Shown: positions 50,560 to 59,511 of the stretch, piece after piece
Position numbering within the stretch: position 1 is the first letter of the stretch
Layout of the letters: each line of letters begins with the position of its first letter
Program-made: the position numbers and the translations under genes
DNA from: Christensenella sp. UBA4626
Lineage (GTDB): Bacteria; Bacillota; Clostridia; Christensenellales; UBA1242
DNA: 64,000 nt
Direction of reading: 5' to 3'
Assembly: GCA_002406115.1 (NCBI GenBank)
Contig: DHNC01000014.1
Location: 5,404-69,403 of the forward strand
Notes under the pieces: model-generated
Told to the model about the DNA's origin: nothing
Database searches by the model: none
The model's input: only the letters and a program-made list of their open reading frames with translations

Positions 50560-51411
50560 TTATTTGTTTTTAAATATTTTGATTGCACTACATCCGCAAG
50601 GCAACACAACGCCAGTCTGTTTTGTTGGAAGCCCAACTTCGTAAGCGTCAGTTTTGCCGCCCAAAATTGTCAAGTTCAAAATGTTTGCCATAACGGTTGG
50701 TTGCAGGCCAGTTGTGTAACTGTTGATAAGCACAAAAAGTGGATTGTTTGAAAGCACTTTGCTGCACAGACGGACGAAATCAAAAATATTGTCTTCTATC
50801 TTCCAAGTTTCGCCTTTGGGGCCTCTGCCAAAAGAAGGTGGGTCCATAATGATTGCGTCATAAAAATTGCCACGTCTGATTTCTCGCTCCACAAATTTTG
50901 CACAGTCATCCATAATGTAACGGATGTTGGATATGTTGTTCAACCTTGCATTTTCTTTTGCAATTTCTATCATGCTTTTGCTTGCGTCAACATGAGTTAC
51001 TTGCGCACCCGCCAAAGCACATTCGATGCTTGCCCCGCCAGTGTAAGCAAACAAGTTTAAAACTTTTATTGGACGACCTGCGGACTTTATCAAATCTGTC
51101 ATAATATCCCAATTGACAGCCTGCTCTGGAAACAAACAAATATGTTTAAAACTCATCGGCTCGATGTGGAATTTTACACCTTTACGTTCAATCACAAAAC
51201 TTTTTGGCATTTTTGGATTTATTTTCCACTCACCTGACTTATTTTCCGTGCGAGTGTAATGAGCATCAACTTTTTGTTTGATTGGTGCATCGTTGTTCCA
51301 AATAACTTGAGGGTCTGGACGCAAAAAAGTAAAACCGCCAATTTGCTCCAATTTTTCGCCTTTTGCGGTTTTTAAAACTAAATAATCTTTCCAATCTGTT
51401 GCTAGTTTCAT
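50560..51411 (-). CDS. Class I SAM-dependent RNA methyltransferase, RlmK/RlmI-like
   Basis: The 283-aa protein has the SAM-binding block VLNLFAYTGGASIECALAGAQVTHVDASKSMIEIAKENARLN near residues 115-155 and the catalytic MDPPSFGRGPKGETWKI near 200. This matches the S-adenosylmethionine-dependent methyltransferase family (PF10672) related to 23S rRNA m5C/m7G methylases; the usual PUA domain is missing. The start at 51411 is favoured because it sits exactly 7 nt after a TATTAT box of a near-perfect promoter and has no ribosome binding site, implying a leaderless mRNA. A longer frame from 51453 would start upstream of that promoter's start point. Confidence 0.85.
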   Translation of the reverse strand: MKLATDWKDYLVLKTAKGEKLEQIGGFTFLRPDPQVIWNNDAPIKQKVDAHYTRTENKSGEWKINPKMPKSFVIERKGVKFHIEPMSFKHICLFPEQAVNWDIMTDLIKSAGRPIKVLNLFAYTGGASIECALAGAQVTHVDASKSMIEIAKENARLNNISNIRYIMDDCAKFVEREIRRGNFYDAIIMDPPSFGRGPKGETWKIEDNIFDFVRLCSKVLSNNPLFVLINSYTTGLQPTVMANILNLTILGGKTDAYEVGLPTKQTGVVLPCGCSAIKIFKNK

Positions 51412-51417
51412 AATTTT

Positions 51418-51446
51418 ATAATATATCCATTTATCTGGTTTGTCAA
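51418..51446 (-). promoter_or_regulatory. Methyltransferase promoter, leaderless geometry
   Basis: On the minus strand TTGACA (51441-51446) and TATTAT (51418-51423) have a 17-bp spacer; ATG starts 7 nt after the -10 box. Confidence 0.75.
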
Positions 51447-51459
51447 TACACACAAAATC

Positions 51460-52179
51460 CTAATATACGTCAAGGATTTTTTTCATGTCGATGATATCCG
51501 CCTGAGTTATAATGCACAAAGGTCTGCAATTGTCCTTACCATCTTTTGTGATGATGATAATAAGCAATTTGCGGTTATTTTCAAAATAATTCATAGCGGC
51601 GTCAATTGTCAATTTTTCGTCCGCCAAAATGTAGTAATAATCATCGCCCATTTGAGTCAAAACGTCCATTGCCGGTGTGGTTTCAATAAACTCTTGAAGG
51701 TTCACATCCGCTGCCACTTGATCGCCCAAAACGCCAAGCAATTTGCGGGCATTTAAAACGCCAATCAATTTGTTTGAGTTGTAGACTGGCAAGTTTGAAT
51801 ATCCTGTGCGGGAAATAATTTCCATTGCCTCAGCAATTTTCATATCTTGTTCAATAACAATAACATCCTTGTTGCCCACACGGTCAATTGCGTGTGGTGG
51901 CTCAGCAATAATAGCAGAAAGTTTTTCAATCTTTTCCACAATGTCATCATGAGGCTCGGCGATTATAAACTTATTGTTGCCAGTGTGCACAATTGCGTTG
52001 CGAAGCCTGCCAAAATCAATCAAATCCTCCTCATATTTACGCACAACCGAATTAAGCAAAACAGCACGACGCACCACATCACTGAAAGACATACTGCGTT
52101 TAAAATCATAAATAGCACGCAAATTATAATCAATTTGATTGTAAGCAGTTATAAAACGCTCGGCATTGGATTTTTTCAT
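51460..52179 (-). CDS. CBS-pair protein with HEPN-like N-terminal region
   Basis: The 239-aa protein has an all-helical N-terminal region of about 100 residues ending in GRLRNAIVHTG, the R-N-x3-H pattern of HEPN ribonuclease-type domains, followed by a CBS pair (MKIAEAMEIISRTGYSNLPVYNSNKLIGVLNARKLLG and LTIDAAMNYFENNRKLLIIIITKDG). CBS pairs bind adenine nucleotides or cyclic dinucleotides and usually regulate a linked domain. An RNase controlled by nucleotides is a tempting reading, but the HEPN match is by pattern only. The start at 52179 has AAAGGAGAG upstream; a frame from 52275 adds 32 unrelated residues. Confidence 0.75.
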   Translation of the reverse strand: MKKSNAERFITAYNQIDYNLRAIYDFKRSMSFSDVVRRAVLLNSVVRKYEEDLIDFGRLRNAIVHTGNNKFIIAEPHDDIVEKIEKLSAIIAEPPHAIDRVGNKDVIVIEQDMKIAEAMEIISRTGYSNLPVYNSNKLIGVLNARKLLGVLGDQVAADVNLQEFIETTPAMDVLTQMGDDYYYILADEKLTIDAAMNYFENNRKLLIIIITKDGKDNCRPLCIITQADIIDMKKILDVY

Positions 52180-52377
52180 GTTCTCTCCTTTGAAAACTAA
52201 AATTAAACCTTGAGGGGTTAATTTCTTTTGAAATTTATTATGTTTAATTATAACATATTGACAAAAACAATTCAAACAATTGATTGCAAAATTGTTGCAA
52301 TTTGCACTGCCAAAGTTTGATTTTTGTTGAAAATCTTAAAATTTTGTTTAAATTAACTGCAAAATTTAAAAAAAGTG

Positions 52378-52406
52378 TTGAGTTTTTGTGTGCGTTTGTG
52401 TATAAT
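52378..52406 (+). promoter_or_regulatory. SRP RNA promoter
   Basis: TTGAGT (52378-52383) and TATAAT (52401-52406) are separated by 17 bp, directly before the RNA. Confidence 0.8.
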
Positions 52407-52413
52407 AAAAATG

Positions 52414-52683
52414 AGTTGTACTAGGCGGGGAGCTAGTGGTGCCCTGTAACCTGCAATCCACTACAGCAGGGCTGATGTGCATTATGCGGGGCAAACTTGG
52501 CTGTGTTGAGTAGGCTTTGTGTATGTTGAAATTAAGGTCTTATACAATATTGCCCCTCGAACCATGTCAGGGTCGGAAGACAGCAGCATTAAGAAGGATA
52601 CAGTATGTGCTGTAAGGTTGCTTTGATGGAGTGCAAAAAGTTTATGCCAGCAGGCAATTTGTTTCAAGAATGCATGTGCAACT
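52414..52683 (+). ncRNA. ffs: Signal recognition particle RNA, large Gram-positive type
   Basis: The 5' end AGTTGTACTAGGCGGGGAGC and CCTGTAACCTGCAATCC match the Alu domain of Bacillus-type SRP RNA. The S-domain hairpin ACCATGTCAGGGTCGGAAGA followed by CAGCAGCA carries the GGAA tetraloop region and the asymmetric loop bound by Ffh. The ends pair (AGTTGTAC at 52414-52421 with GTGCAACT at 52676-52683). The length of about 270 nt fits. The GCAACTTACCA around its 3' end recurs at 52799-52809 before another terminator. Confidence 0.95.
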
Positions 52684-52691
52684 TACCAGTT

Positions 52692-52720
52692 AAACTTGGT
52701 TGAAAACACCAAGTTTTTTT
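52692..52720 (+). terminator. SRP RNA terminator
   Basis: AAACTTGG and CCAAGTTT enclose nine bases and are followed by T residues. Confidence 0.8.
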
Positions 52721-52798
52721 ATTGGTGATTTTAAAGATAGATTGCATTCTTGAAACTAACAATTTTGTGTCAACAAAATTATTTTGAAAGAGAATAAC

Positions 52799-52841
52799 GC
52801 AACTTACCAATAAAAAAGTTCGTATTAACTACGAACTTTTT
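52799..52841 (+). repeat. Duplicated RNA tail and hairpin before the orphan gene
   Basis: GCAACTTACCA (52799-52809) copies the SRP RNA tail at 52678-52688 and is followed by the hairpin AAAAAGTTCGTA-TTAAC-TACGAACTTTTT (52813-52841). The same hairpin stem, with a different loop, recurs at 53248-53278. Confidence 0.65.
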
Positions 52842-52919
52842 ATTATCAATTCAAACATTTACAACATAAATAAAGTTGCTCAAGTGAATTAAACATGCTA
52901 TTATATTTAAGAGGAAATT

Positions 52920-53222
52920 ATGATTTGGGAAAATATTGAGTGGAAAGATGAATCTTTATTAAATGAATATAGGAAGAATGTTGCTTTGATTTTAGATTAT
53001 AAATTGGCATTGGAAAACTATGAAGACTTTACAAATATTAAACTAGCGAAATTTTGTAAAATTGAAAAGTTTTGGTATGATGGTAAAAGGAATAAATCAA
53101 CTGAAGTTGAACTGTTCAACCTTTCAAAAAAAGTTCTAAAAGATTATGCAAATTTAGTAAATAAACTCGGTAAGCAAAATTTTATTTTTTACAAAAATGG
53201 TGGAATTGAATATAAAAATTAA
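52920..53222 (+). CDS. Orphan small protein between matching hairpins
   Basis: The 100-aa product (MIWENIEWKDESLLNEYRKN...) is rich in lysine, asparagine and aromatic residues and is predicted mostly helical, without signal or membrane segments. I do not recognise it. AAGAGGAAATT precedes the ATG. Its coding region is more AT-rich than neighbouring genes, and the two almost identical GTTCGTA hairpins that bracket it suggest a recent insertion or a cassette. Confidence 0.6.
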   Translation: MIWENIEWKDESLLNEYRKNVALILDYKLALENYEDFTNIKLAKFCKIEKFWYDGKRNKSTEVELFNLSKKVLKDYANLVNKLGKQNFIFYKNGGIEYKN

Positions 53223-53247
53223 ACATAAAAGAGATATATTTTCTATT

Positions 53248-53278
53248 AAAAAAGTTCGTAGATAATACGAACTTTTTT
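53248..53278. terminator. Bidirectional terminator between the orphan gene and nifJ
   Basis: A perfect 13-bp stem (AAAAAAGTTCGTA, loop GATAA, TACGAACTTTTTT) lies 2 bp past the nifJ stop codon and 26 bp past the orphan gene stop. Confidence 0.85.
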
Positions 53279-53280
53279 GT

Positions 53281-56200
53281 TTAATCTTTTTTGCTTTCTT
53301 TTTGTTTGTTTAAATATGTGGTGCGGCGCAAGATTGCGTCTTTTTCGCTCTGCTTGATAAGTTTTGCTTTGCTGGTTTTGTTGACTTTGCTAAGGATTGC
53401 AAAGCGGTTTTCGCTTTCAACATATTCAGAGTATGGCATGGTTGGGTCGTAGCTGTCAACTTGCATTGGTTGTTTTGCAGTTGGATTGTAACGGAACAAA
53501 GTGTTGTAGCCGCTCTTGACTGAGTTCCAACTATGGATTTGACTGAAACGCATATTGTAGCCGTGATTTATGCAAGGTGCGTAAGCGATAATCACGCTTG
53601 GGCCGTTATATTGCTCTGCCTCAACAAAGGCTTGCACGCATTGGTCTGGGTTTGCACCCATTGCCACTTGGGCAACGTAAACGTCTTTGTACGTCATAAG
53701 CATGGAAGCCAAATCTTTCTTTTTGGTGGTTTTGCCTGTCATATTAAACTTGGCAGTTGCGCCTCTTGGAGTTGCCTTGCTGGTTTGACCGCCCGTGTTG
53801 GAATAAACCTCTGTGTCCAGCACCAAAATGTTGACATTTTCACCACTGGCAACAACATGGTCAAGCCCGCCAAAGCCGATATCATAAGCCCAGCCATCGC
53901 CGCCAAAAATCCACACGCTTGGGCTAACAATCAAATGAATGTTGTCAAACAAATATTGGTCTTGCGGTTCAATGATATGACCTTTTTGATAGTCTTTAAG
54001 TTTGAGAGTTAAGGCCTTATTGTTTTCGTGATTTTCTGGGTTTGCAAGGAACTCTTTAAGCATATTTGCAACCTTGCGGGAAAGTTTGATTGACCTTAAT
54101 TTTTCAATAAAATTGTTGCGTTCGTTGCGGCGGGCAATTGAAATGCCAAAGCCAAATTCGGCGTTATCTTCAAACAAACTGTTTGCCCAACTTGGGCCAA
54201 AGCCGTCCTTGTCCTTGCTGTATGGGCAAGTCGGATAAGTGCCACCATAAATTGATGAACAGCCTGTTGCGTTGGCAATCAACATTCGGTCGCCAAACAA
54301 TTGAGTGGCAAGTTTGATGTAAGGAGTTTCCCCACAGCCAGCGCAAGCGCCACTGAACTCAAAATATGGTTTTTTGAATTGTACGCCTTTTGTTGTGTTT
54401 GGTGTAAAAGGTGTGTTTTGTGGCAAGGTGAGCATAAATTCGTAGTTTGCAACTTCCTTTTCCCTAATCTTTTCTGCTTGCTCCATGATGAGCGCTTTGA
54501 CTGGGCAAATGCTCGCACAAACGCCGCAGCCAGTGCAATCAAGAGTGTTCACTTGCATACGATAGTTGCCGTCGCAGATAAATGCTTTTTTGCTTTCAAA
54601 AGTTTTTGGCACTTTGCGTTTTTCACTGAAAATAACTGGTCGGATTGCTGCGTGTGGGCACATCATTGTGCATCTGCCGCATTGAATGCATTTTTCGCTT
54701 ATCCAGTTTGGCAATTCTTCTGCCAAAGCACGCTTTTCAAATTTTGCCGTGTCGGTAGGCATACGACCGGAAATATCAAATTTGCTGACAGGGATATCGT
54801 TGCCTTGTTGATTTGATGTTGGCACGATAATTTCTTCATAATATTCAGATTGTGGCACTTTGCACGCCAAATTATGATTGATTGTAAGTTGATTTGTGTC
54901 GATTGTTTGCAAATTTTCGACCGCTTGTTGAATTGCCTTCAAGTTTGCATCAACAACCGCTTGCCCTTTGCGTGAATATGTTTTTTCGATTGTGCGTTTG
55001 ATGTTTGACATTGCAACATCAAAAGGCAATAAGCCAGAAACATAAAACAGTGCGGTTTGCATGATAGTGTTGATTTTGCCACCAAGGGCGTTGTCCATGG
55101 CAATTTTGCTGGCGTTGATTGAATAAACACGTGTGTGCTTTTCTTTCAAATCTTGCTTCATTTTGTCTGGCATAATTTTGTTGAGCGTTTCAAAATCGTA
55201 CGGGCAATTGATGAGCATAATGCCGTTGTTTTTGAGGCAATCGGTCATGTCATATTTTTCAATAAAACCTGCATTGTTGCACATCAACAAATCCACTTGT
55301 TGTGGGTTGAAAGGCGCAATGATTGGTTGAAAACTTGCACGCATATGCGAAATGGTTAGACTGCCAGATTTTTTGCTGTCGTAATCAAAATAGCCTTGCA
55401 CATAACTTGTGGTTTCCTCACCCAAAATTTTGATTGTGTTTTTAACCGAACTTACGCTGCCGTCGCTGCCCAAACCATAAACTCGCATACTGAAATCGGC
55501 AATTCTATCCTGAAATTTCGGTGTAACTTCCAAACTGGTGCCAGAAACATCATCATAAACGCCGACGGTGAAAAATTGTTTTTTGCGCTTGAACATATTT
55601 TCAAACACGGCAAGTGCCATATCTGGCGTAAACTCCTTGCCGCCCAAACCAAAGCAACCAGAATATGTGTTGCAATTGATTTTGTGTTTTTGAAGTGCGG
55701 ACAAAACATAGCCTGTGAGTGTGTCAGTGCCGTTCACGTCCAAATTTCGTTCCAAAATGGTAATGTTTCGCACATTTTTTGGCAATTTGTTGATAAAAGT
55801 TTGCTCATCGAAAGGCTTTAATAAACGCACTTTTAAAATGCCGACATTCTTGCCATATTGCTTTTGAGCAAGGCGTAAAACGTCCGCTGAACTGCCGATT
55901 GAAACGACCACGTCACGAGCATATTTATCGCCAAAATATTCCACTGTGTCGTAATGACGATTTGTGATTTCCGCTTGTTTGTTTAAGCAAAATTTAACAT
56001 CTTCAATCACATTGCTATATTTATCCAACGCTTTAACTCTGTTTTGCATAAATACATCTGGATTTTGGTTTGTGCCGGCGCTGAAACTGTTGTAATTGTT
56101 GAGGGCACGCTGCTTGAATGCCTTGATGTCTGCAAAATCTACAACCTTTTTGAGGTCTTCGAGGTCGCTTACATAAACCGTGTTGTATTCGTGGCTGGTT

Positions 56201-56718
56201 CTAAACCCGTCAAAAAAGCAAATGAAAGGTGTGCCGGTTTTTAAAGCCGCAAGTTCGGCAGCAATGGCAATATCATTGACCTCTTGCACTGACGAACAAT
56301 TGATTATATTAAAGCCAGTTTTTAAGCAAGCATAAATATCGCTATAATCGCAAAAAATGCTTAAAGCATGGGTTGCCACAGTGCGGGCTGCAACATAAAA
56401 AACTGTTGGCAAACATTCGCCTGCTATCTTATACATATTTGGAATCATCAACATCAAACCCTGGCTGGATGTGAAAGTGGTGGTTTTTGCACCTGCCATC
56501 AAACTGCCATGGACAGCGCCAGCAACCCCACCCTCGCTTTGCATTTGAGCAATACGCAAGGTGTTGTCAAAAATATTTTTGCGTCCTTCTGTCATAAAAG
56601 TGTCGCAATTTTCCGCCATTGGGCTTGAAGGTGTGATTGGATAAATCACCGCAACATCATTCATCATATAGGCAATGTTGCTTGCACAATAGTTTCCGTC
56701 AACTGTAAGTTTTTGCAT
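53281..56718 (-). CDS. nifJ: Pyruvate:ferredoxin (flavodoxin) oxidoreductase
   Basis: The 1145-aa single-chain enzyme converts pyruvate and CoA to acetyl-CoA, CO2 and reduced ferredoxin. Domains in order: pyrimidine-binding domain with DVAVIYPITPSSPMAE near residue 17, a transketolase C-terminal-like domain, the 2-oxoacid linker domain (YVSGLLPFDVAM near 545), two 4Fe-4S motifs CIQCGRCTMMCPHAAIRP and CTGCGVCASICPVKAL near 675-740, and the thiamine diphosphate domain with CAGCGETPY, GDGWAYDIGFGGLDHV and NTGGQTSKATPRGA. It shows that the cell is an anaerobe with ferredoxin-based metabolism. AAGGGGAAC is the ribosome binding site. Confidence 0.98.
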   Translation of the reverse strand: MQKLTVDGNYCASNIAYMMNDVAVIYPITPSSPMAENCDTFMTEGRKNIFDNTLRIAQMQSEGGVAGAVHGSLMAGAKTTTFTSSQGLMLMIPNMYKIAGECLPTVFYVAARTVATHALSIFCDYSDIYACLKTGFNIINCSSVQEVNDIAIAAELAALKTGTPFICFFDGFRTSHEYNTVYVSDLEDLKKVVDFADIKAFKQRALNNYNSFSAGTNQNPDVFMQNRVKALDKYSNVIEDVKFCLNKQAEITNRHYDTVEYFGDKYARDVVVSIGSSADVLRLAQKQYGKNVGILKVRLLKPFDEQTFINKLPKNVRNITILERNLDVNGTDTLTGYVLSALQKHKINCNTYSGCFGLGGKEFTPDMALAVFENMFKRKKQFFTVGVYDDVSGTSLEVTPKFQDRIADFSMRVYGLGSDGSVSSVKNTIKILGEETTSYVQGYFDYDSKKSGSLTISHMRASFQPIIAPFNPQQVDLLMCNNAGFIEKYDMTDCLKNNGIMLINCPYDFETLNKIMPDKMKQDLKEKHTRVYSINASKIAMDNALGGKINTIMQTALFYVSGLLPFDVAMSNIKRTIEKTYSRKGQAVVDANLKAIQQAVENLQTIDTNQLTINHNLACKVPQSEYYEEIIVPTSNQQGNDIPVSKFDISGRMPTDTAKFEKRALAEELPNWISEKCIQCGRCTMMCPHAAIRPVIFSEKRKVPKTFESKKAFICDGNYRMQVNTLDCTGCGVCASICPVKALIMEQAEKIREKEVANYEFMLTLPQNTPFTPNTTKGVQFKKPYFEFSGACAGCGETPYIKLATQLFGDRMLIANATGCSSIYGGTYPTCPYSKDKDGFGPSWANSLFEDNAEFGFGISIARRNERNNFIEKLRSIKLSRKVANMLKEFLANPENHENNKALTLKLKDYQKGHIIEPQDQYLFDNIHLIVSPSVWIFGGDGWAYDIGFGGLDHVVASGENVNILVLDTEVYSNTGGQTSKATPRGATAKFNMTGKTTKKKDLASMLMTYKDVYVAQVAMGANPDQCVQAFVEAEQYNGPSVIIAYAPCINHGYNMRFSQIHSWNSVKSGYNTLFRYNPTAKQPMQVDSYDPTMPYSEYVESENRFAILSKVNKTSKAKLIKQSEKDAILRRTTYLNKQKESKKD

Positions 56719-56874
56719 AGTTCCCCTTTAAATATTTACGCCGCTATTATGGCGTTGGTGCCAAATGTAAGTTCATTTTGTATGTGCCAGATTTTTGTTT
56801 GAAATTTGAATGTAAAAAATTAAAAAAGTCAAACTGGCGTCAAAATCAAAACAAATTGCTCTTGTTCTTCTAAT

Positions 56875-56936
56875 AGTATAAAAAAAATCTCGCCTTATTG
56901 CAAACAATTGCAAAGATTTTTGAGTTTTGTTAAAAT
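56875..56936. promoter_or_regulatory. Divergent nifJ and truA promoters
   Basis: For nifJ (minus) TTGCAA at 56898-56903 and TATACT at 56875-56880 have a 17-bp spacer. For truA (plus) TTGCAA at 56908-56913 and TAAAAT at 56931-56936 also have a 17-bp spacer. The two -35 boxes are both TTGCAA, separated by four bases, so polymerases would exclude one another. Confidence 0.65.
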
Positions 56937-56994
56937 AAAGTAAACCAATTTTGCACCCGTAAAAAATAAAGGGTGATTACCACAAGGAGCAAAT

Positions 56995-57717
56995 ATGCGT
57001 TATTTAATGATTGTGACTTATGACGGCAAAAATTATTCCGGCTTTCAAAAGCAAAAATCCACAAATAAAACCATCCAATTTGAGTTGGAAAAAGCAATTG
57101 AAACAATAACAAAACAGCAAGTGGAATGTGTGGCAAGCGGCAGGACTGACGCTGGTGTTTCCGCTTATCATCAGCCGGTTCATTTTGACATAGATGTTGC
57201 AGTCAGTGAGCAAAAATTTTTAAAATCAATCAACGCACTTTTGCCGGATGAAATAAAAGTGCTTTCTATCGCTCCGTCCACAATCCATGCTAGGTTTAGC
57301 GCCAAGAAAAAGACATATATTTACAAAATGCACATCTCAAACATAAATTTGCCACTGGAAAAAGACAAGTTGATTGTAAAACCAAGCCTTAATTTTAAAG
57401 CAATGAAAAAGTTTTGTGCTCTTATCACCGGCACACACGATTTTTCTGGATTTAAGGCAGCCGGTGGGCAGACAGAAAACGATGTACGCACAATTTATTC
57501 CGCAAAATTGACCCGTAAAGGCGATAACCTAACTTTTGCTGTCACTGGCAATGGATTTTTGTATAAAATGGTGCGTAACCTAGTCGGCACAATGTTAAAA
57601 GTTGGCGAAGGCAAAATCGACATTAAAGATTTAAAGCAAAACCTTTTCAACGGCTTCAAATCCACCTTCACCGCCAAACCCGAATACTTATATCTCTTCA
57701 ACGTGGTGTATAAATAA
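56995..57717 (+). CDS. truA: tRNA pseudouridine(38-40) synthase TruA
   Basis: The 240-aa enzyme has VTYDGKNYSGFQKQ at the start, the catalytic aspartate in VASGRTDAGVSAYHQPVHFD near residue 50 and GNGFLYKMVRNLVGTMLKVGEGKI near 180. It modifies uridines in the tRNA anticodon arm. Its stop codon TAATG overlaps the start of the next gene. ACAAGGAGC precedes the ATG. Confidence 0.96.
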   Translation: MRYLMIVTYDGKNYSGFQKQKSTNKTIQFELEKAIETITKQQVECVASGRTDAGVSAYHQPVHFDIDVAVSEQKFLKSINALLPDEIKVLSIAPSTIHARFSAKKKTYIYKMHISNINLPLEKDKLIVKPSLNFKAMKKFCALITGTHDFSGFKAAGGQTENDVRTIYSAKLTRKGDNLTFAVTGNGFLYKMVRNLVGTMLKVGEGKIDIKDLKQNLFNGFKSTFTAKPEYLYLFNVVYK

Positions 57718-58271
57718 TGGAAGAAATTAAATATTCTTATTATGATGGTGGTAAAGATGTTGTTTTAATAATCACTGGTATTGGTGGTTCAACTCTCGGC
57801 TACAAAAATAAATATGACATTATAGCAAAAAGCATTGTCCAACACAAAAAATGTTCAGTGCTAATTGCAACTTCGCCACAAGGAACTTGGCTTAATATTA
57901 AAGAAAATTTGATTCAAATTATCAACAAAATAATAGAAATAAAACAAACTGATAACGTAAATATATATGCTTTTGGACATTCTGTTGGTGGCAACATACT
58001 TCTTTTGAATGCATTTCGCTATCCACAAATAAAAAGAATAGTTGCTGTCAATCCTGTTATGAATGTAAACATTTCTTGGCTAATCGATGGAATAAAAAAC
58101 TTTAATGGAAAAGCAAGCGTTATATTTGGTGAACAAGATAGTTCTAGCAAATTTGCTTGTTTGATACCACAAAAAGAAAACATACAAACAATAATTTTAC
58201 CTAAAATTGATCACTATTTCACTAACAATTTGGATTTATTTATTTCTTTACCTCTTAAATATTTGCTATAA
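57717..58271 (+). CDS. Alpha/beta hydrolase fold protein
   Basis: The 184-aa protein has the oxyanion-type segment LIITGIGGSTLGY near residue 18 and the nucleophile elbow FGHSVGGNILLLNAF near residue 86, where Ser is the likely nucleophile. A C-terminal PKIDHYF could supply the catalytic histidine, and FGEQDSSS the aspartate. The fold call is good; the substrate is unknown. It overlaps truA by one base, so it is co-transcribed. Confidence 0.8.
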   Translation: MEEIKYSYYDGGKDVVLIITGIGGSTLGYKNKYDIIAKSIVQHKKCSVLIATSPQGTWLNIKENLIQIINKIIEIKQTDNVNIYAFGHSVGGNILLLNAFRYPQIKRIVAVNPVMNVNISWLIDGIKNFNGKASVIFGEQDSSSKFACLIPQKENIQTIILPKIDHYFTNNLDLFISLPLKYLL

Positions 58272-58279
58272 ACTTTCGT

Positions 58280-58308
58280 TTGATTTTTTATTTCAATAGT
58301 TCTATAAT
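58280..58308 (+). promoter_or_regulatory. Promoter of the PD-(D/E)XK gene, leaderless geometry
   Basis: TTGATT (58280-58285) and TATAAT (58303-58308) have a 17-bp spacer; the ATG at 58315 is 7 nt after the -10 box, with no ribosome binding site. Confidence 0.7.
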
Positions 58309-58314
58309 TGCTAT

Positions 58315-59511
58315 ATGGACAAGAAAAAAGAACTATTGAATTTTTTATTAGATATTGATTGCTTATCAAAAATCAATTCGTATGCAAGTAAAGTTAATGT
58401 TTTCAGCATCTTGAAAACAGAACATACTGAAATTAGACACAGCAATATGCTTGCATGGTTATTAAACATCAACGAAAAGCACGGCTTTGGGAATGTATTC
58501 ATACGAAATTTTTTAAACGAAATAATCAAAAACAATCAAGACAAGTTTGACAACATTAACCTTAGCAAATTACTTCTGGACAGTGTGGATAATTTTACTA
58601 TTTATAGAGAATATTTACACATTGACATTTTACTTGTAAATAACGATACAAAACAACTCATTGCTATTGAAAACAAAGTTTATTCCACTCAACATGATAA
58701 TCAATTAAGCAAGTATAAAGAACAGTTAGAGTTGAAATATCCTGAATTTAAAGATAAAATTTTACTTTATTTAACACCTAACGATAGCGAAGAAGTAGAT
58801 GATGATTGGATTAAAATTTCTTACGATTTAGTTTTGAATGCTTTGAAATTATCACTAGAAAGTTGCCAAAATATAGACGATGCTTCAAAACTTATTATAG
58901 AAAATTATATGGAAATTATTGAGAGGAATGTTATGAAAAATGATGATGAAATTAGAAATTTATGTTTAGACATTTACAATAAACACAAATCTGCCCTTGA
59001 CTTAATCTTTGAATACAAGCCAGACACTGATGATACAATCAACAATCTTATAGTCAATCATTTAAAAGAATGTAAAGATATAATTTACAACGAAAAATAT
59101 TCAAGTAAATTGTATGTAAGGTTTGTTACGCCAACAATTGTAAGACTAGCTCCAAGGCAATCTGCAAAGCCAGGAGTTGGCTGGGGAAACGGTTATCTTT
59201 TAATGTACGAAATATTAAATGACATTCGTTGGACACATTCTATTCAATTTAGAGCTGTGCTTTGCGAAATCCCCGAATTGAAGGAAACGCACGACAAAAT
59301 TTGTAATATAGCATTCAACCATGAAAAAGAATTCAATTTGTTAAAATCAAAAAATACTAAATGGATTAGAGTTTTAAGAAAATCATTAAAAACAAATGCT
59401 TATGAAGAAGATTTTGACAAACTTTGTGAAGCAATATTAAAAGCACTTAACGAATTTATAACAAAAGATATTAAGAGATTTGAAACAATACTAGAACAAG
59501 AATTAAATTAA
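58315..59511 (+). CDS. PD-(D/E)XK nuclease superfamily protein (PDDEXK_4 type)
   Basis: The 398-aa protein shows EIRHSNMLAWLLN near residue 40 and the nuclease core HIDILLVNNDTKQLIAIENKVYSTQHDNQLSKYKEQLE near residues 105-140, giving a D...ExK site followed by the helix Q-LSKY, as in PF14281. The C-terminal 200 residues are a variable helical region. Proteins of this family are frequent in accessory DNA and are suspected to act in defence against phages or plasmids. It has its own leaderless-type promoter and is followed by repeat-rich intergenic DNA. Its target is unknown. Confidence 0.85.
   Translation: MDKKKELLNFLLDIDCLSKINSYASKVNVFSILKTEHTEIRHSNMLAWLLNINEKHGFGNVFIRNFLNEIIKNNQDKFDNINLSKLLLDSVDNFTIYREYLHIDILLVNNDTKQLIAIENKVYSTQHDNQLSKYKEQLELKYPEFKDKILLYLTPNDSEEVDDDWIKISYDLVLNALKLSLESCQNIDDASKLIIENYMEIIERNVMKNDDEIRNLCLDIYNKHKSALDLIFEYKPDTDDTINNLIVNHLKECKDIIYNEKYSSKLYVRFVTPTIVRLAPRQSAKPGVGWGNGYLLMYEILNDIRWTHSIQFRAVLCEIPELKETHDKICNIAFNHEKEFNLLKSKNTKWIRVLRKSLKTNAYEEDFDKLCEAILKALNEFITKDIKRFETILEQELN

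Noticed and set aside
52482..52667. A 61-codon minus-strand frame
   Set aside because: It lies entirely within the SRP RNA gene.
53533..54816. Plus-strand frames of 159 and 171 codons inside nifJ
   Set aside because: They are antisense shadows of the conserved nifJ frame with no start signals.
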